Positions 1 to 10,927 are shown, counted from the stretch's first letter. The stretch: DNA of 64,000 bases from Streptococcus pantholopis (GCF_001642085.1 NZ_CP014699.1:1860001-1924000), one strand, 5' to 3'. A program made the numbers and translations. Notes: generated by a model not told the origin, from the letters alone.

Positions 1-21
1 CCGATATTCTTTAAACACCAT
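1..21 (-). CDS. Start of an unidentified gene, cut by the window edge
   Basis: An ATG preceded by a purine-rich GAAGAAGG at suitable distance opens a frame reading MVFKEYR before the window ends. It lies downstream of pgk on the same strand, beyond the pgk terminator. Seven codons are too few to identify a product; the start is plausible but unproven. Confidence 0.35.
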
Positions 22-194
22 TAAACCTTCTTCTTTACTGCCTCTATTTTAACATGGAAGACAGCTTTTGCTAAAATTTTTTATAAATTTGTCTTTTCCT
101 GATAAGCAATAAGCTGATTTATAAGAGCTAAACCGCCAAAAGATTTAAACCGTCTTACTGCATAAAACATTTTCACCTATTCCATGTCATAAAA

Positions 195-231
195 ACAGCA
201 AAAGCCAGGGGCTTCCCCAGCTTTTTGCTCT
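195..231 (-). terminator. Terminator of pgk
   Basis: GC-rich hairpin with arms AGCAAAAAGCTGGGG and CCCCTGGCTTTTGCT around AAG (one bulged base), followed on the minus strand by TGTTTTTATG. It begins just after the pgk stop codon. Confidence 0.75.
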
Positions 232-236
232 ATGTC

Positions 237-1433
237 TTATTTTTCTGTAAGAGCTGAGAGACCTGGAAGAACTTTTCCTTCAAGGAGCTCCATAGAGGCC
301 CCGCCGCCGGTAGAAATCCATGAGAATTTGTCGGCACGGCCCAGATTAATGGCAGCAGCTGCAGAATCTCCGCCGCCGATAATCGATTTAACCCCAGGCT
401 GTTTAACGATAGCATCCATAACTCCGATAGTTCCTGCTTGGAAATCTGGATTTTCAAATACACCCATTGGGCCATTCCAGACTACTGTTTTAGCACCAGT
501 CAGTTCATCGTCAAATTTGGCGATAGATTTAGGACCGATATCAAGACCTAAGAAACCTGGGTCAACTGCTTCGCCTTCCGTATCTTTAACTTCTGTATAA
601 TCCGCAAAAGCATTAGCTTCTTTAGAATCGACAGGGAGCACAAGCCGGCCTTCTGCTTTTTCAAGCAATTCCTTAGCGATATCCAGCTTATCTTCTTCAA
701 CCAGCGAATCACCAATTTCAATTCCCTGCGCCTTATAGAAGGTGTAAGTCATTCCGCCGCCGATAAGGACTTTATCAGCCTTAGAGAGCAGATTTTCAAT
801 GACACCGATTTTATCAGATACCTTAGAACCGCCCAAGATAGCTACAAATGGACGCTCAGGACTTTCAACAGCCTCTTGGATATAGGCAATTTCATTTTCC
901 AGAAGGAAGCCGGCAGCAGCTTTTTCAACATTAGCAGAAATCCCTACATTTGAAGCGTGAGCGCGGTGTGCTGTACCAAAAGCATCGTTGACAAAAATAC
1001 CATCACCGAGAGAAGCCCAGTACTGACCCAGTTCAGGATCGTTTTTAGATTCCTTTTTGCCGTCAACATCTTCAAAACGTGTGTTCTCAACAAGAAGGAC
1101 CTCTCCGTCTTTAAGAGCAGCAATAGCTGCTTCAAGCTTTTCACCCCGTGTTGCCCCTGGGAAGATAACTTCCTGACCGAGTTTTTCAGACAGGTCTTTT
1201 GCAACCGGTGCGAGTGATTTGCCTTCTTTATCTGCCTCTTCTTTTACACGGCCGAGGTGAGAAAAGAGGATAGCCCGGCCGCCTTGTTCAACAATATACT
1301 GAATCGTCGGTAAGGCCGCTGAAATCCGGTTATCATTTGTAATGACTCCGTCCTTTAAAGGAACATTAAAGTCAACACGGACTAAAACTTTTTTTCCTTT
1401 TAAGTTAAGGTCTTTAACAGTTAATTTCGCCAT
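237..1433 (-). CDS. pgk: Phosphoglycerate kinase
   Basis: Glycolytic enzyme in the cytoplasm that transfers phosphate from 1,3-bisphosphoglycerate to ADP. The 398-residue length is normal for the family. The N-terminal motif VRVDFNVPL lies at residues 19-27, and the C-terminal nucleotide-binding stretch with GGGDSAAA near residue 350 is present. AAGGAG sits ten bases before the ATG. It follows gap on the same strand but has its own promoter and terminator, so it is probably transcribed separately. The gap-pgk neighbourhood is typical of streptococci. Confidence 0.98.
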   Translation of the reverse strand: MAKLTVKDLNLKGKKVLVRVDFNVPLKDGVITNDNRISAALPTIQYIVEQGGRAILFSHLGRVKEEADKEGKSLAPVAKDLSEKLGQEVIFPGATRGEKLEAAIAALKDGEVLLVENTRFEDVDGKKESKNDPELGQYWASLGDGIFVNDAFGTAHRAHASNVGISANVEKAAAGFLLENEIAYIQEAVESPERPFVAILGGSKVSDKIGVIENLLSKADKVLIGGGMTYTFYKAQGIEIGDSLVEEDKLDIAKELLEKAEGRLVLPVDSKEANAFADYTEVKDTEGEAVDPGFLGLDIGPKSIAKFDDELTGAKTVVWNGPMGVFENPDFQAGTIGVMDAIVKQPGVKSIIGGGDSAAAAINLGRADKFSWISTGGGASMELLEGKVLPGLSALTEK

Positions 1434-1467
1434 TTATCAGAACTCCTTAAAAAATTTTTACATGCTA

Positions 1468-1473
1468 ATTATA
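1468..1473 (-). promoter_or_regulatory. -10 element of pgk promoter
   Basis: Minus-strand TATAAT preceded by GTGA, 35 bases before the pgk start codon. No strong -35 hexamer is visible. Confidence 0.55.
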
Positions 1474-1672
1474 TCACAATTTTCATAAATACGGTAGATA
1501 AAATAGAGACTCTTCTGATACAGCAGTAGCTTAAGCGGCAAACAGATGTAAGCCTGCCAGCCAGCAAACGCCTGTCTCAAAACCTTTGTATGCTTCGAAA
1601 TATACAGACAAATCCCGATCAGCTGTCAGACTTTAAATGTTTTTTGTTTTTGATAGAAACAGCTATGTGCCA

Positions 1673-1702
1673 ACAAAAAAGAAGACCTTCCGATCTTCTT
1701 CT
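1673..1702 (-). terminator. Terminator of gap
   Basis: Hairpin AGAAGATC-GGAA-GGTCTTCT followed by TTTTTG on the minus strand, about 50 bases after the gap stop codon. The rest of the 1434-1748 interval holds only the pgk leader and promoter. Confidence 0.75.
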
Positions 1703-1748
1703 GTTATGTATGTATCAGCTTATTTCAGCTGATAAGCTTGGGCCTAAA

Positions 1749-2759
1749 TTACTGAGCAATTTTTGCGAAGTATTCAAGCGTACGAACAAGCTGAGATGTG
1801 TAAGACATTTCGTTATCGTACCATGAAACAACTTTAACTAACTGTTTGCCGTCAACGTCAAGCACTTTTGTTTGAGTTGCATCAAACAGTGAACCGTATG
1901 ACATACCCACGATATCTGAAGAAACGATTGGGTCTTCAGTGTAACCGTATGATTCATTTGCAGCAGCTTTCATAGCAGCGTTTACTTCTTCAGCAGTCAC
2001 GTTCTTATCAAGAACAGCTACTAATTCAGTAACAGAGCCTGTTGGAACAGGAACACGCTGTGCAGCACCATCAAGTTTTCCATTCAGCTCAGGAATAACA
2101 AGACCGATAGCTTTTGCCGCACCTGTTGAGTTAGGTACAATGTTATTAGCACCTGAACGTGCACGGCGAAGATCTCCGCCGCGGTGAGGACCGTCAAGAA
2201 TCATTTGGTCACCAGTATAAGCGTGAATAGTAGTCATCAAGCCTTCTTGGATGCCAAAATTGTCATGAAGTGTTTTGGCCATTGGTGCAAGACAGTTTGT
2301 TGTACATGATGCACCGGAGATAACTGTTTCAGTACCATCAAGAATATCATGGTTAGTGTTGAAAACAACTGTTTTAACATCGTTGCCGCCTGGAGCTGTG
2401 ATAACGACTTTCTTAGCACCGTTAGCATGCAGATGTTTTTCAGCAGCAGCTTTCTTAGCAAAGAAACCAGTTGCTTCAAGAACAATTTCAACACCGTCAG
2501 CTGCCCAGTCAATTGCTTCTGGATCACGTTCAGCAGAAACCTTAACGAATTTACCGTTAACTTCGAATCCGCCTTCTTTTACTTCCACTGTACCATCAAA
2601 ACGGCCTTGAGTTGTATCATACTTCAACAGATGCGCAAGCATATTTGGATCTGTTAAGTCATTGATGCGAGTAACTTCAACACCTTCTACATTTTGGATA
2701 CGACGGAAAGCGAGACGTCCGATACGACCGAAACCGTTAATACCAACTTTAACTACCAT
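1749..2759 (-). CDS. gap: Glyceraldehyde-3-phosphate dehydrogenase
   Basis: Oxidises glyceraldehyde-3-phosphate with NAD+ and phosphate in glycolysis. The Rossmann motif NGFGRIGR is at residues 8-15, and the catalytic Cys152 lies in SGASCTTNC, with the conserved substrate-binding segment around [12 protein letters not shown]. At 336 residues it has the normal length. AAGGAGG lies ten bases before the start codon. It has a strong promoter and its own terminator, as expected for an abundant enzyme that is also found on the cell surface in streptococci. Confidence 0.98.
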   Translation of the reverse strand: MVVKVGINGFGRIGRLAFRRIQNVEGVEVTRINDLTDPNMLAHLLKYDTTQGRFDGTVEVKEGGFEVNGKFVKVSAERDPEAIDWAADGVEIVLEATGFFAKKAAAEKHLHANGAKKVVITAPGGNDVKTVVFNTNHDILDGTETVISGASCTTNCLAPMAKTLHDNFGIQEGLMTTIHAYTGDQMILDGPHRGGDLRRARSGANNIVPNSTGAAKAIGLVIPELNGKLDGAAQRVPVPTGSVTELVAVLDKNVTAEEVNAAMKAAANESYGYTEDPIVSSDIVGMSYGSLFDATQTKVLDVDGKQLVKVVSWYDNEMSYTSQLVRTLEYFAKIAQ

Positions 2760-2870
2760 ATAGTGATTTCCTCCTTAATTGAAAATCAAAAAAATTTATT
2801 AGAGAGTTGCCTCTCTGCCAATCGTGAAAAGAATAACTTGTAAAAAACTACAGGCCCTTTCAACAGTTTT

Positions 2871-2899
2871 ATTATATACCTATTTCAGAAAAATTGCAA
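2871..2899 (-). promoter_or_regulatory. Promoter of gap
   Basis: Minus-strand TTGCAA, a 17-base spacer, then TATAAT, about 110 bases upstream of gap. Near-consensus sigma-A promoter. Confidence 0.75.
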
Positions 2900-2935
2900 A
2901 CATAAGCGGCCAGTCATAAAAAGCCAGTCAAATGT

Positions 2936-2983
2936 AAAAAGCCCTGCAAGCACCGGCTCAAGCAGCTCGATTCTTGCAGGGTT
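2936..2983 (-). terminator. Terminator of fusA
   Basis: Long hairpin with arms ACCCTGCAAG and CTTGCAGGGC, followed by TTTTTACA on the minus strand, 30 bases after the fusA stop. Confidence 0.85.
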
Positions 2984-3014
2984 TGATGAGATAAGAGGAA
3001 AGTCTGCGGACAGA

Positions 3015-5093
3015 CTATTCTCCGGAATTTTTCTTAATAATTTCTTCCTGAACTGCTTTAGGCACGTCTTCATAGTGGTCAAAGACCATCATAAAGGTTC
3101 CGCGTCCTTGGGTTGCTGAACGAAGCACTGTCGCGTATCCGAACATTTCAGCAAGTGGAACATAGGCACGGACAATTTGACTGTTACCGTGCGCTTCCAT
3201 GCCGTCAACACGGCCGCGGCGAGCAGTTACATGACCCATGACATCTCCTAGATTATCCTCAGGTGCAGTAATCGTAACAAGCATCATCGGCTCAAGAATG
3301 ACCGGTTGAGCTGTCTTGGCAGCCTCTCTAAGCGCCAGCGAAGCTGCAACTTTAAAGGCAGTTTCTGAAGAGTCGACATCATGGTATGATCCATCATAAA
3401 GCTTAGCTTTGACATCGACAATCGGGTAGCCGGCGAGTACACCGTTAGCCATTGATTCAACAAGACCTTTTTCAACAGCCGGAATGAATTCACGCGGTAC
3501 GACACCGCCGACAATGGCATTTTCAAATTCAAAGCCTTTGCCTTCTTCATTAGGAGTAAATTCAATCCAAACATCACCAAACTGTCCCTTACCGCCGGTT
3601 TGACGCTTGAAGAAACCGTGAGCTTGTGTAGAAGCACGGAAGGTTTCGCGGTAAGATACCTGCGGTGCCCCGACGTTGGCTTCAACTTTGAATTCACGTT
3701 TCATCCGGTCAACAAGAACGTCAAGGTGCAGTTCCCCCATACCGGAAATAACCGTTTCACCAGTTTCAGCATTGGTCTCAACGCGGAAGGTTGGATCTTC
3801 TTCAGCAAGTTTTTGCAAAGCGATCCCCATTTTATCTTGGTCAGCCTTAGATTTTGGTTCAACCATCAGCTGAATAACCGGTTCCGGAACTTCAATGGAT
3901 TCAAGGATAACCTTAGCTTTTTCATCAGTCAGGGAATCCCCGGTTGTCGTTTCCTTAAGACCTACTGCTGCAGCGATATCTCCGGAATAAACAGTTTGGA
4001 TTTCTTCACGGCTGTTAGCATGCATCTGCAGGATACGGCCGATACGTTCACGCTTCCCTTTTGTTGTATTCAGCACATACGAACCGCTTTCAAGTATACC
4101 TGAATAAACCCTAAAGAAAGTCAGACGTCCAACGAACGGATCTGTCATAATTTTAAAGGCCAGTGCCGCAAATGGTTCGTCATCTGAAGCAGGACGTGAT
4201 TCTTCTTCATCAGTATCAGGATTAACACCTTTTATAGCTGGGATATCCAGCGGGCTTGGGAGGTAGTCAATAACCGCATCAAGCATCAGCTGCACACCCT
4301 TGTTTTTAAACGCAGAACCGCAAAGGACAGGGTAGAACTCAACATTGATTGTTGCTTTACGGATAGCAGCTTTCAGTTCATCGTTGGTGATTTCTTCCCC
4401 TTCAAGATATTTCAGCATCAGGTCTTCATCTGTTTCAGCCACAGCTTCAATCAGTTTTTCCCGATATTCTTCAGCCTGATCGAGGTACTCAGCAGGAATA
4501 TCCTCTTCCAAGATATCTGTTCCAAGGTCGTTAGTATAAATTTCAGCCTTCATTTTGATCAGGTCGATGATGCCGCGGAAATCATCCTCAGCTCCGATTG
4601 GCAGCTGAATAGGGTGGGCATTAGCCTGAAGACGGTCATGCAGGGTGCTGACAGAATAGAGGAAGTCTGCACCGATTTTATCCATTTTATTAGCAAATAC
4701 GATACGCGGAACGCCATATTCAGTCGCTTGGCGCCATACTGTTTCAGTCTGCGGCTCAACCCCTGACTGTGAGTCCAGTACAGTTACAGCACCGTCAAGG
4801 ACACGCAGAGAACGCTGAACTTCAATAGTGAAGTCCACGTGCCCCGGGGTATCAATGATATTGACCCTGTGGCCGTTCCATTGGGCTGTTGTTGCAGCCG
4901 AAGTGATTGTGATACCACGCTCTTGTTCCTGTTCCATCCAGTCCATTTGCGAAGCACCTTCATGTGTTTCACCGATTTTATGGATTTTTCCAGTATAGTA
5001 GAGAATGCGTTCTGTCGTTGTTGTTTTACCAGCATCGACATGGGCCATGATACCGATGTTACGAGTTTTTTCAAGTGAAAATTCGCGAGCCAT
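3015..5093 (-). CDS. fusA: Elongation factor G
   Basis: Translational GTPase that drives ribosome translocation and, with RRF, ribosome recycling. The G motifs are intact: AHVDAGKT at residues 17-24, DTPGH at 81-85 and NKMD at 135-138. The 692-residue length covers all five domains. It lies downstream of rpsL-rpsG, the classical str operon order, but about 235 bases separate it from rpsG and a TATAAT occurs just upstream, so it may also be transcribed on its own. Confidence 0.98.
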   Translation of the reverse strand: MAREFSLEKTRNIGIMAHVDAGKTTTTERILYYTGKIHKIGETHEGASQMDWMEQEQERGITITSAATTAQWNGHRVNIIDTPGHVDFTIEVQRSLRVLDGAVTVLDSQSGVEPQTETVWRQATEYGVPRIVFANKMDKIGADFLYSVSTLHDRLQANAHPIQLPIGAEDDFRGIIDLIKMKAEIYTNDLGTDILEEDIPAEYLDQAEEYREKLIEAVAETDEDLMLKYLEGEEITNDELKAAIRKATINVEFYPVLCGSAFKNKGVQLMLDAVIDYLPSPLDIPAIKGVNPDTDEEESRPASDDEPFAALAFKIMTDPFVGRLTFFRVYSGILESGSYVLNTTKGKRERIGRILQMHANSREEIQTVYSGDIAAAVGLKETTTGDSLTDEKAKVILESIEVPEPVIQLMVEPKSKADQDKMGIALQKLAEEDPTFRVETNAETGETVISGMGELHLDVLVDRMKREFKVEANVGAPQVSYRETFRASTQAHGFFKRQTGGKGQFGDVWIEFTPNEEGKGFEFENAIVGGVVPREFIPAVEKGLVESMANGVLAGYPIVDVKAKLYDGSYHDVDSSETAFKVAASLALREAAKTAQPVILEPMMLVTITAPEDNLGDVMGHVTARRGRVDGMEAHGNSQIVRAYVPLAEMFGYATVLRSATQGRGTFMMVFDHYEDVPKAVQEEIIKKNSGE

Positions 5094-5126
5094 TTGGTTT
5101 TCTCCTATAAATTTATTTATTTTCTT

Positions 5127-5174
5127 ATTATATCATATTTAGAAAGAACGGATAGGCAGGACCTACCCGTTCTC
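5127..5174 (-). promoter_or_regulatory. fusA -10 element and upstream hairpin
   Basis: Minus-strand TATAAT at 5127-5132 stands 34 bases before the fusA start. Just upstream, 5145-5174 forms a hairpin, AGAACGGGTAGG against CCTATCCGTTCT, with only a weak T-run. The hairpin could terminate or attenuate the rpsL-rpsG transcript ahead of fusA. Confidence 0.5.
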
Positions 5175-5328
5175 AGCAGCTTCATTTATGCGGTTTGGTG
5201 ACAGGTCTCAAGTCTATAAATTCATATAAACCGACTTGGCAGCTTCCTTAGCGAGCACATTTAAACTCAAAACAAAGGCAGCATCTTTTAATCGTCGCTG
5301 TACCTGATTAACACCTTATGCCGCAGTC

Positions 5329-5799
5329 TTACCAGCGGAAGTGAGCAAAGGCACGGTTAGCTTCAGCCATACGATGAGTGTCTTCCCGTCTCTTAACAGC
5401 TGCCCCTGTATTATTGGCTGCATCCATAATTTCTTTAGCCAGACGATCTTGCATAGTATGTTCGCCGCGGCCACGGGAAATTGTAACCAGCCAGCGAAGA
5501 CCGAGTGTAGTCCGGCGTTCCGGACGCACTTCCACTGGCACTTGGTAGTTGGAACCGCCGACACGGCGGGCACGAACTTCAAGGACAGGCATAATATTTT
5601 CCATTGCTGTTTCAAAAACTTCTAAAGCATCATTCCCTGTTGCTTCTTTGATTTGTTCGAAAGCACCGTAAACAATGCTTGCAGCTGTTCCGCGTTTCCC
5701 ATCAAGCATAACACGGTTGATAAGACGTGTCACAAGTTTTGAATTGTACAACGGATCCGGTAATACTTCACGCTTTGGCGCTTGGTTTTTACGACTCAT
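5329..5799 (-). CDS. rpsG: 30S ribosomal protein S7
   Basis: Primary 16S rRNA-binding protein that nucleates assembly of the 30S head. The sequence starts [16 protein letters not shown], carries the S7 segment [17 protein letters not shown] and ends near AHFRW; 156 residues is the normal bacterial length. It lies 16 bases downstream of rpsL and is co-transcribed with it. Confidence 0.98.
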   Translation of the reverse strand: MSRKNQAPKREVLPDPLYNSKLVTRLINRVMLDGKRGTAASIVYGAFEQIKEATGNDALEVFETAMENIMPVLEVRARRVGGSNYQVPVEVRPERRTTLGLRWLVTISRGRGEHTMQDRLAKEIMDAANNTGAAVKRREDTHRMAEANRAFAHFRW

Positions 5800-5815
5800 T
5801 TCTCATGCTCCCTTC

Positions 5816-6229
5816 TTATGCTTTTGGTTTTTTAGTCCCATACTTCGAACGGCCTTGCTTCCGATCAGTTACACCGGCAGTATCAAGGGCACCGCGGACA
5901 ATATGGTAGCGGACACCGGGAAGGTCTTTAACCCGGCCGCCGCGGATAAGCACAACGCTGTGTTCTTGAAGGTTGTGCCCAATCCCTGGGATATAGGCAG
6001 TTACTTCAATGAGGTTGCTCAAACGGACACGGGCAAACTTACGAAGGGCAGAGTTAGGCTTTTTCGGCGTCATTGTGCCGACACGTGTTGCCACACCGCG
6101 CTTTTGGGGTGAAGGAATATTAGTCTGCACTTTTTTATGGCTGTTGTAGCCAACATTCAGAGCCGGTGATTTCGATTTTTCTACTTTAGATTTACGTGGT
6201 TTACGTACCAACTGATTAATTGTAGGCAT
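5816..6229 (-). CDS. rpsL: 30S ribosomal protein S12
   Basis: Decoding-centre protein of the small subunit, 137 residues. The streptomycin-related positions are wild type: PKKPNS at residues 55-60 and [10 protein letters not shown], with Lys101. GGAGAATGTAG precedes the start. First gene of the str operon here, followed by rpsG. Confidence 0.98.
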   Translation of the reverse strand: MPTINQLVRKPRKSKVEKSKSPALNVGYNSHKKVQTNIPSPQKRGVATRVGTMTPKKPNSALRKFARVRLSNLIEVTAYIPGIGHNLQEHSVVLIRGGRVKDLPGVRYHIVRGALDTAGVTDRKQGRSKYGTKKPKA

Positions 6230-6369
6230 CTACATTCTCCTGTATCATTTTTATTTTTGGTTGAAAGAAAGATTGGTGACCATCTTCTTTTCTGTGTGTA
6301 CTTTTGCAACAATTGTCAGCACGTCTCTGTACACTTTTGAGAGACCAAAAGTAAAAAGTACCGCTTAGT

Positions 6370-6398
6370 ATAGTAACATAAACGGCACTTTCTGTCAA
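6370..6398 (-). promoter_or_regulatory. Promoter of rpsL-rpsG
   Basis: Minus-strand TTGACA, 17-base spacer, TACTAT (overlapping TATACT). It leaves a leader of about 135 bases before rpsL; small hairpins can be drawn there, but no known ribosomal-protein leader is recognised. Confidence 0.7.
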
Positions 6399-6518
6399 AT
6401 ACTTTTTCTGCTGAAATTCAGCTGCTCAAAAAGCGGAGACGCTTTAAAGAGCCGAGCTTTTCGCAGACTAATAACCAAGACAGGAGCAATACCCAAACAG
6501 GCTTGTTTGTTTTTCCTA

Positions 6519-7346
6519 TTAATCAAAGATATTGCCGATCTTAACAGTTATTTTATGGTCCTTTATATCGATATCAGATACTTTAAGCAAAGACTTGTAA
6601 TCTTTTCTGTCCTGTCTTTGCTGAATATTCTCAGCAAAAACGGCCACACCGACCAGCTGACAGTCAAATTCATCCAGCAAACTGATCATGCCCGAAATAG
6701 TTCCCCCGCCTTTGAGAAAATCATCAACAATCAAAACTCTGCTGTTTGGCTTGAGACTGCGCTTAGATAGGAACATTTTTTCAATCCGGCCGCTTGATCC
6801 GCTGGCATAATTGACAGATACCGTAGAGCCTTCGGTAATTTTTAAATCACGCCGCACAATGACAAAAGGCACATTGAGGATATTGGCAACTGCATTGGCC
6901 AGAGGGACACCCTTAGTCGCTACTGTCATGACAGCATCAATCGCCTGTCCTTTGAAAGCATCTGCCATAATTCGTCCGACATTCTGCAAAATTTTAGGAG
7001 TGCTGAGCAAATCTGACAAGTAGATATAGCCGCCGGGTAAAATACGGTCACTTTCTGACAGGCGTTCACGTAAATCTTCTACCAGCGCACGCGCTTCTGA
7101 TCTGGCAATCGTCGGCCGGAATAAAACACCGCCGTTGGCGCCGGTAATGGTTTCAATCTCCCCAATCCCAGCTTCCTGAAAAGCTTTCTTGATAATGGCA
7201 ATGTCTTCTGAAATCGAAGACTTGGCTGCTTCATACTGTGAAGCGAAAGTGCTCAGACTCGTTAATTTATAAGGGTTATTGAGCAAATAATTGGAAATGA
7301 CAACCATGCGTTCACTTCGTCTCAGCTTCATAGATTTTTTCTTCAT
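6519..7346 (-). CDS. purR: Purine operon regulator PurR
   Basis: Bacillus/Lactococcus-type PurR: an N-terminal winged helix domain fused to a phosphoribosyltransferase-like domain that senses PRPP. The PRPP-binding loop VLIVDDFLKGGGTISGM lies at residues 204-220. In lactococci and streptococci this family controls purine synthesis genes. The 275-residue length is typical. It sits between the str operon and yhaM on the same strand. An alternative start at the second Met (MKLRRSERM) cannot be excluded. Confidence 0.95.
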   Translation of the reverse strand: MKKKSMKLRRSERMVVISNYLLNNPYKLTSLSTFASQYEAAKSSISEDIAIIKKAFQEAGIGEIETITGANGGVLFRPTIARSEARALVEDLRERLSESDRILPGGYIYLSDLLSTPKILQNVGRIMADAFKGQAIDAVMTVATKGVPLANAVANILNVPFVIVRRDLKITEGSTVSVNYASGSSGRIEKMFLSKRSLKPNSRVLIVDDFLKGGGTISGMISLLDEFDCQLVGVAVFAENIQQRQDRKDYKSLLKVSDIDIKDHKITVKIGNIFD

Positions 7347-7421
7347 TAAGTTAAAATTCCTTTGTCATTATAATAGAATTTGTTTTCAAAACTGCTGTCC
7401 GGCGGATAGTGTTGCCCTTTA

Positions 7422-8363
7422 TTATTTGGACTTCGGTTTGTAGAAGGGGCGGTTGTCCATAGCAAAGATCCGGCTGGTCATCTCGCCTGACTCAACGCGT
7501 TTCAAAGCCGTTGTCATCATCATCATCTCCGCATCCAAATTGTCAATGATATGAATAATTTCAGCCTCCATAATCCGCGGACGAACCGGGCTGCCGTATT
7601 CCAGCTGCCCGTGATGGCTCAAGATAACATGCCGCAAAACAATAACGTCTTCTTTCGTATCATCAATATTGAGCTCCAGCAGCGCTTTGGTGATTTCTTC
7701 ATCAATAAGCGCAATATGCCCAATCAAATTTCCGCGGATTGTATACTCCGTATTGTCCGGCCCGGACAGCTCGATAACTTTGGCAAGATCATGCAGCATA
7801 ATACCGGCAAAAAGGAGGCTCTTATTCAGCTCGGGATAGATATCCCCGATACTGTCTGCCAAGCGTACCATTGTCGCTGTGTGATAGGCTAAACCGGATT
7901 CAAAGGCATGGTGATTCGTCTTAGCAGCCGGATAAGTAAAGAATTCCTTGGCAAATTTGCGGTAGAGACTGCGAACAAGGCGCTGCCAAACGGCATTTTC
8001 AATTTTGAACATCATCTGTTCAAGGTAATCTTTGACATCAGAGACATCTACCGGCGGTTTTTCCCTAAAATCAGCCGGATCGTTCGGTTCGCCGGCTTGG
8101 GGGTGCCGCAGCGTAATTTGGTTAACTTGGGGAGTTCCGTTGTAAACTTCTCTGCGGCCTTTCATATGAATAACCTTGCCGGCAGTAAACTCGCTGATAT
8201 TATAGGGCTGAGCGTCCCAAAGATTGCCTGAAATTTCACCGCTGTCATCCTGAAAGGTAAAGGCAATGTAATTTTTGCCCGCACGGGTCTTTCGAACTTC
8301 AGCTGATTTGATAAGATAGAAGCCTTCGAAAAGCTCATCTTTTTTCATTTGACTAATCTTCAT
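7422..8363 (-). CDS. yhaM: 3'-5' exoribonuclease YhaM (CBF1-like)
   Basis: Contains an N-terminal OB-fold nucleic-acid-binding domain (residues about 15-90) and an HD metal-dependent domain with HH at 151-152 and the HD pair at 191-192 (LLHDLAKV). The family trims RNA 3' ends. The length of 313 residues is normal. Its start overlaps the 3' end of rmuC by 11 bases, so the two are translationally linked in an operon running from rsgA to here. Confidence 0.93.
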   Translation of the reverse strand: MKISQMKKDELFEGFYLIKSAEVRKTRAGKNYIAFTFQDDSGEISGNLWDAQPYNISEFTAGKVIHMKGRREVYNGTPQVNQITLRHPQAGEPNDPADFREKPPVDVSDVKDYLEQMMFKIENAVWQRLVRSLYRKFAKEFFTYPAAKTNHHAFESGLAYHTATMVRLADSIGDIYPELNKSLLFAGIMLHDLAKVIELSGPDNTEYTIRGNLIGHIALIDEEITKALLELNIDDTKEDVIVLRHVILSHHGQLEYGSPVRPRIMEAEIIHIIDNLDAEMMMMTTALKRVESGEMTSRIFAMDNRPFYKPKSK

Positions 8364-9627
8364 CGTTTTCCTCGTCTTCTAACTGCGGGAGGTCAAGCAG
8401 TGAGCCGTTTTCTTGCTCTTGATAGGTTTCCACCCGATCAAGCGCACGGACGATAGCATTGGTTCGTGTTGTCAGTAAGCTTCCTAATGTTTTATTTGCA
8501 GTATTCAGCTGCTTTTGTGCCTTAGTCAGCAGGCTGCCGAATTTATTGAATTCAGCTTTTACATTTCCCAAAATCTTGCTGATATCATCGGCATTTTTCT
8601 GAAGATTCAGGGTTTTAAAACCTACAGAAAGTGAATTAAGCAAGGCGGTCAAGGTTGATGGACCTGCTACTACGATATTTTCTTCCCGCCGCAGACTGTC
8701 AAAAAACGCTGGCTGACGGACAGCTTCGGCATAAAGCCCCTCTGTCGGCAAAAACATAACAGCAAAATTAGTCGTTTCAGGCGGTTTAAGGTATTTTTTA
8801 TTAATATCCTTGGCAAACCGCTTGATAGCAGCAAGAAGAGCCTTCCTTTGGGTTTCTATCTCTTCTTTGCGCCCTGTTTCGTAAGCTTCCTCCAAACGGT
8901 AGTAGTCCTCCAGCGGAAATTTGGAGTCAATCGGCAGATAAACATATTCTCCTTGCTTTGTTCCAGGCAGTTTAATCGCATATTCAACACGCTCAGCTGT
9001 ACCTGATACTGTTACAAACTCACGCTCGTACTGGTTTTCTGTCATGATATCTTCGATAATCTGACCGAGCTGCAATTCACCTAAAATACCGCGAGTTTTA
9101 GTGTTTGACAGAACTTTATTAAGCGTTCCGACATCCTGAGCGACAGAGCGCATCTCTCCAAGGCCCTGATTGACACTCTCAAGCTGCTTGGAGACAGCAG
9201 CAAAGGAGGCCTGAAGACGGCTCTGCAGCGTTTGCTCCAACTTTTCTTCCACCGTCTGGCGCATTTGCTCCAGACGCTTTTCATTGGAGACCTGAAGGTC
9301 TTTAACGGACTGAGACAGACTTGTTTCAATAGCAGATAAGCGCTGGTCCGACCGATCGCGGCTTTCGGTCAGATTCTGCTGGAGGACATCGCGTAAATCA
9401 TTCTGCTGCTGATAGATTTCTGTCTGCAGACGGTTAAGCTGATGGTTTATCTCCAGCATCTGGTCTTTCTGGGCCAGATTCAGCTGATAAGAAAGCTGGT
9501 CCGAAAGATCATCAGCATTATTATCCAGTTTGTCCGCTAATTCACCCTTAAGCTCACTGATCTTTAACAGCAGCAAAAGTGTAAGAAGTAAAGTTGCAAT
9601 GGCAATAATGATTAAGAAAATTTGCAT
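8353..9627 (-). CDS. rmuC: RmuC-like DNA recombination protein
   Basis: An N-terminal membrane segment (residues 2-22) is followed by a long coiled-coil region rich in Gln, Leu and Arg. A C-terminal RmuC domain follows, with FMFLPTEGLYAEA-like and GPSTLTALLNSL motifs. The family is associated with limiting DNA inversions at repeats; its biochemical activity is not well established. 424 residues. It is one base downstream of thiN and overlaps yhaM. Confidence 0.92.
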   Translation of the reverse strand: MQIFLIIIAIATLLLTLLLLLKISELKGELADKLDNNADDLSDQLSYQLNLAQKDQMLEINHQLNRLQTEIYQQQNDLRDVLQQNLTESRDRSDQRLSAIETSLSQSVKDLQVSNEKRLEQMRQTVEEKLEQTLQSRLQASFAAVSKQLESVNQGLGEMRSVAQDVGTLNKVLSNTKTRGILGELQLGQIIEDIMTENQYEREFVTVSGTAERVEYAIKLPGTKQGEYVYLPIDSKFPLEDYYRLEEAYETGRKEEIETQRKALLAAIKRFAKDINKKYLKPPETTNFAVMFLPTEGLYAEAVRQPAFFDSLRREENIVVAGPSTLTALLNSLSVGFKTLNLQKNADDISKILGNVKAEFNKFGSLLTKAQKQLNTANKTLGSLLTTRTNAIVRALDRVETYQEQENGSLLDLPQLEDEENDED

Positions 9628-9628
9628 C

Positions 9629-10261
9629 TCAGCTCCTGTCTTTGCTCTGAATCACAAGAAGATAGCCCGAATCGCACTGAACAGTAATCGGCCGGCCGAT
9701 AAATTCATTGCTGGTGTAAATCTTCTTCTTAAAAAAATGCTTGGAGGTCAGCTCGTACTTAGCTCCGGTGATAGTTAGGTCAGCATCGCTGTCTGTCAAA
9801 AAAGAAATGTAAGCCATCCCTTCATCTTGTACAATTTGATGCTGCCCGCTGGGCAGAAAACATACGGTATTAGCTGCATCACGCAGCTCGATTTGCCTCA
9901 TAAAAGGCGCCAAGTCCGGATCGCTGGGCAAAAAAAGATTAGCCAGCATATGATCAATCCGTCCGCCAAAAGCACCAAAGATAGTGACTTGAGCTTGAGG
10001 AAATCTGGTAAAAATCGTTTTTAAAGCCAGCTCCGTATCCGTGTCATCTTTTTCTGCAGTCGCTGAAACAAGTTCCTGAGCCGATTGCTGAATAACTGCA
10101 AGTTCCTCCGCTGTCACAGAATCAAAATCACCAACCGCCAAATCTAAAGGCAATCCTTGTTCAAGCATGGTCAGGCAGGCACGATCAGCTCCGACCAGAT
10201 AATCAAAATCACCGGAAAAACAGGTCAGGTCTCCGCTGACAAATAAGGCAGCTCTAATCAT
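9629..10261 (-). CDS. thiN: Thiamine pyrophosphokinase
   Basis: Makes thiamine diphosphate from thiamine and ATP. The signature AVGDFDSV is near residues 42-49, with the acidic stretch KDDTDTELAL and GAFGGRIDH typical of the family. 210 residues. Its start overlaps the end of rpe by eight bases. The rsgA-rpe-thiN order is conserved in streptococci. Confidence 0.94.
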   Translation of the reverse strand: MIRAALFVSGDLTCFSGDFDYLVGADRACLTMLEQGLPLDLAVGDFDSVTAEELAVIQQSAQELVSATAEKDDTDTELALKTIFTRFPQAQVTIFGAFGGRIDHMLANLFLPSDPDLAPFMRQIELRDAANTVCFLPSGQHQIVQDEGMAYISFLTDSDADLTITGAKYELTSKHFFKKKIYTSNEFIGRPITVQCDSGYLLVIQSKDRS

Positions 10262-10919
10262 CCAAGGCCTTTCGCAGCGTCTGCAGCTGAGCTGTTAGGT
10301 CCTGAGCCTTAAAGAGATAGGATCCTGCTACAAACACATTGGCTCCAGCGTCAGCACAGGCTTTGATGGTATGCTGATCCACCCCTCCATCCACTTCAAT
10401 ATCAAAATCGAGGCCGTGCTGCTTACGAAGACGGGCTACTGCCTTGACTTTAGCCAGACATTCAGGAATAAAAGCCTGTCCACCGAATCCAGGATTGACT
10501 GTCATTATCAAAACTTGGTCAACTAAGCCTAAGAGCGGCTCCAGCGCCGTAACAGGTGTTCCGGGATTAATCACTACCCCAGCTCTCATCCCCGCCGCTT
10601 TAATTTTTTGCAGAGCTCCGTGAATATGGCTGGTCGCTTCGGTATGAACAGTCATGATATCGGCTCCGGCCTGAGCAAAAGCAGTGACATAACGCTCGGG
10701 GTCGACCACCATCAAGTGGCAGTCAAAGACCAGTTTACTATGCCGGCGCATACTGGCTACCACCCCGGCACCAAAGCTGATATTAGGAACAAACTGACCA
10801 TCCATAATATCGATGTGAACATATTCAGCACCTGCTGCTTCTATGCGCTGCAGCTCTGAAGCAAAATCAGCATAGTCGGCCGCCAAAATAGAAGGAGCCA
10901 TTTTGTGGGATAACGTCAT
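10254..10919 (-). CDS. rpe: Ribulose-phosphate 3-epimerase
   Basis: Interconverts ribulose-5-phosphate and xylulose-5-phosphate in the pentose phosphate pathway. The metal and active-site motifs are present: HIDIMDGQFVPN, CHLMVVDPE, VNPGFGGQ and DIEVDGGV, the last carrying the catalytic Asp. 221 residues, a normal length. It lies eight bases downstream of rsgA and overlaps thiN. Confidence 0.97.
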   Translation of the reverse strand: MTLSHKMAPSILAADYADFASELQRIEAAGAEYVHIDIMDGQFVPNISFGAGVVASMRRHSKLVFDCHLMVVDPERYVTAFAQAGADIMTVHTEATSHIHGALQKIKAAGMRAGVVINPGTPVTALEPLLGLVDQVLIMTVNPGFGGQAFIPECLAKVKAVARLRKQHGLDFDIEVDGGVDQHTIKACADAGANVFVAGSYLFKAQDLTAQLQTLRKALDD

Positions 10920-10927
10920 AGTCTAAC

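Noticed and set aside
6507..6770. Plus-strand ORF over the end of purR
   Set aside because: It is antisense to a well-supported gene, with no ribosome site or family features.
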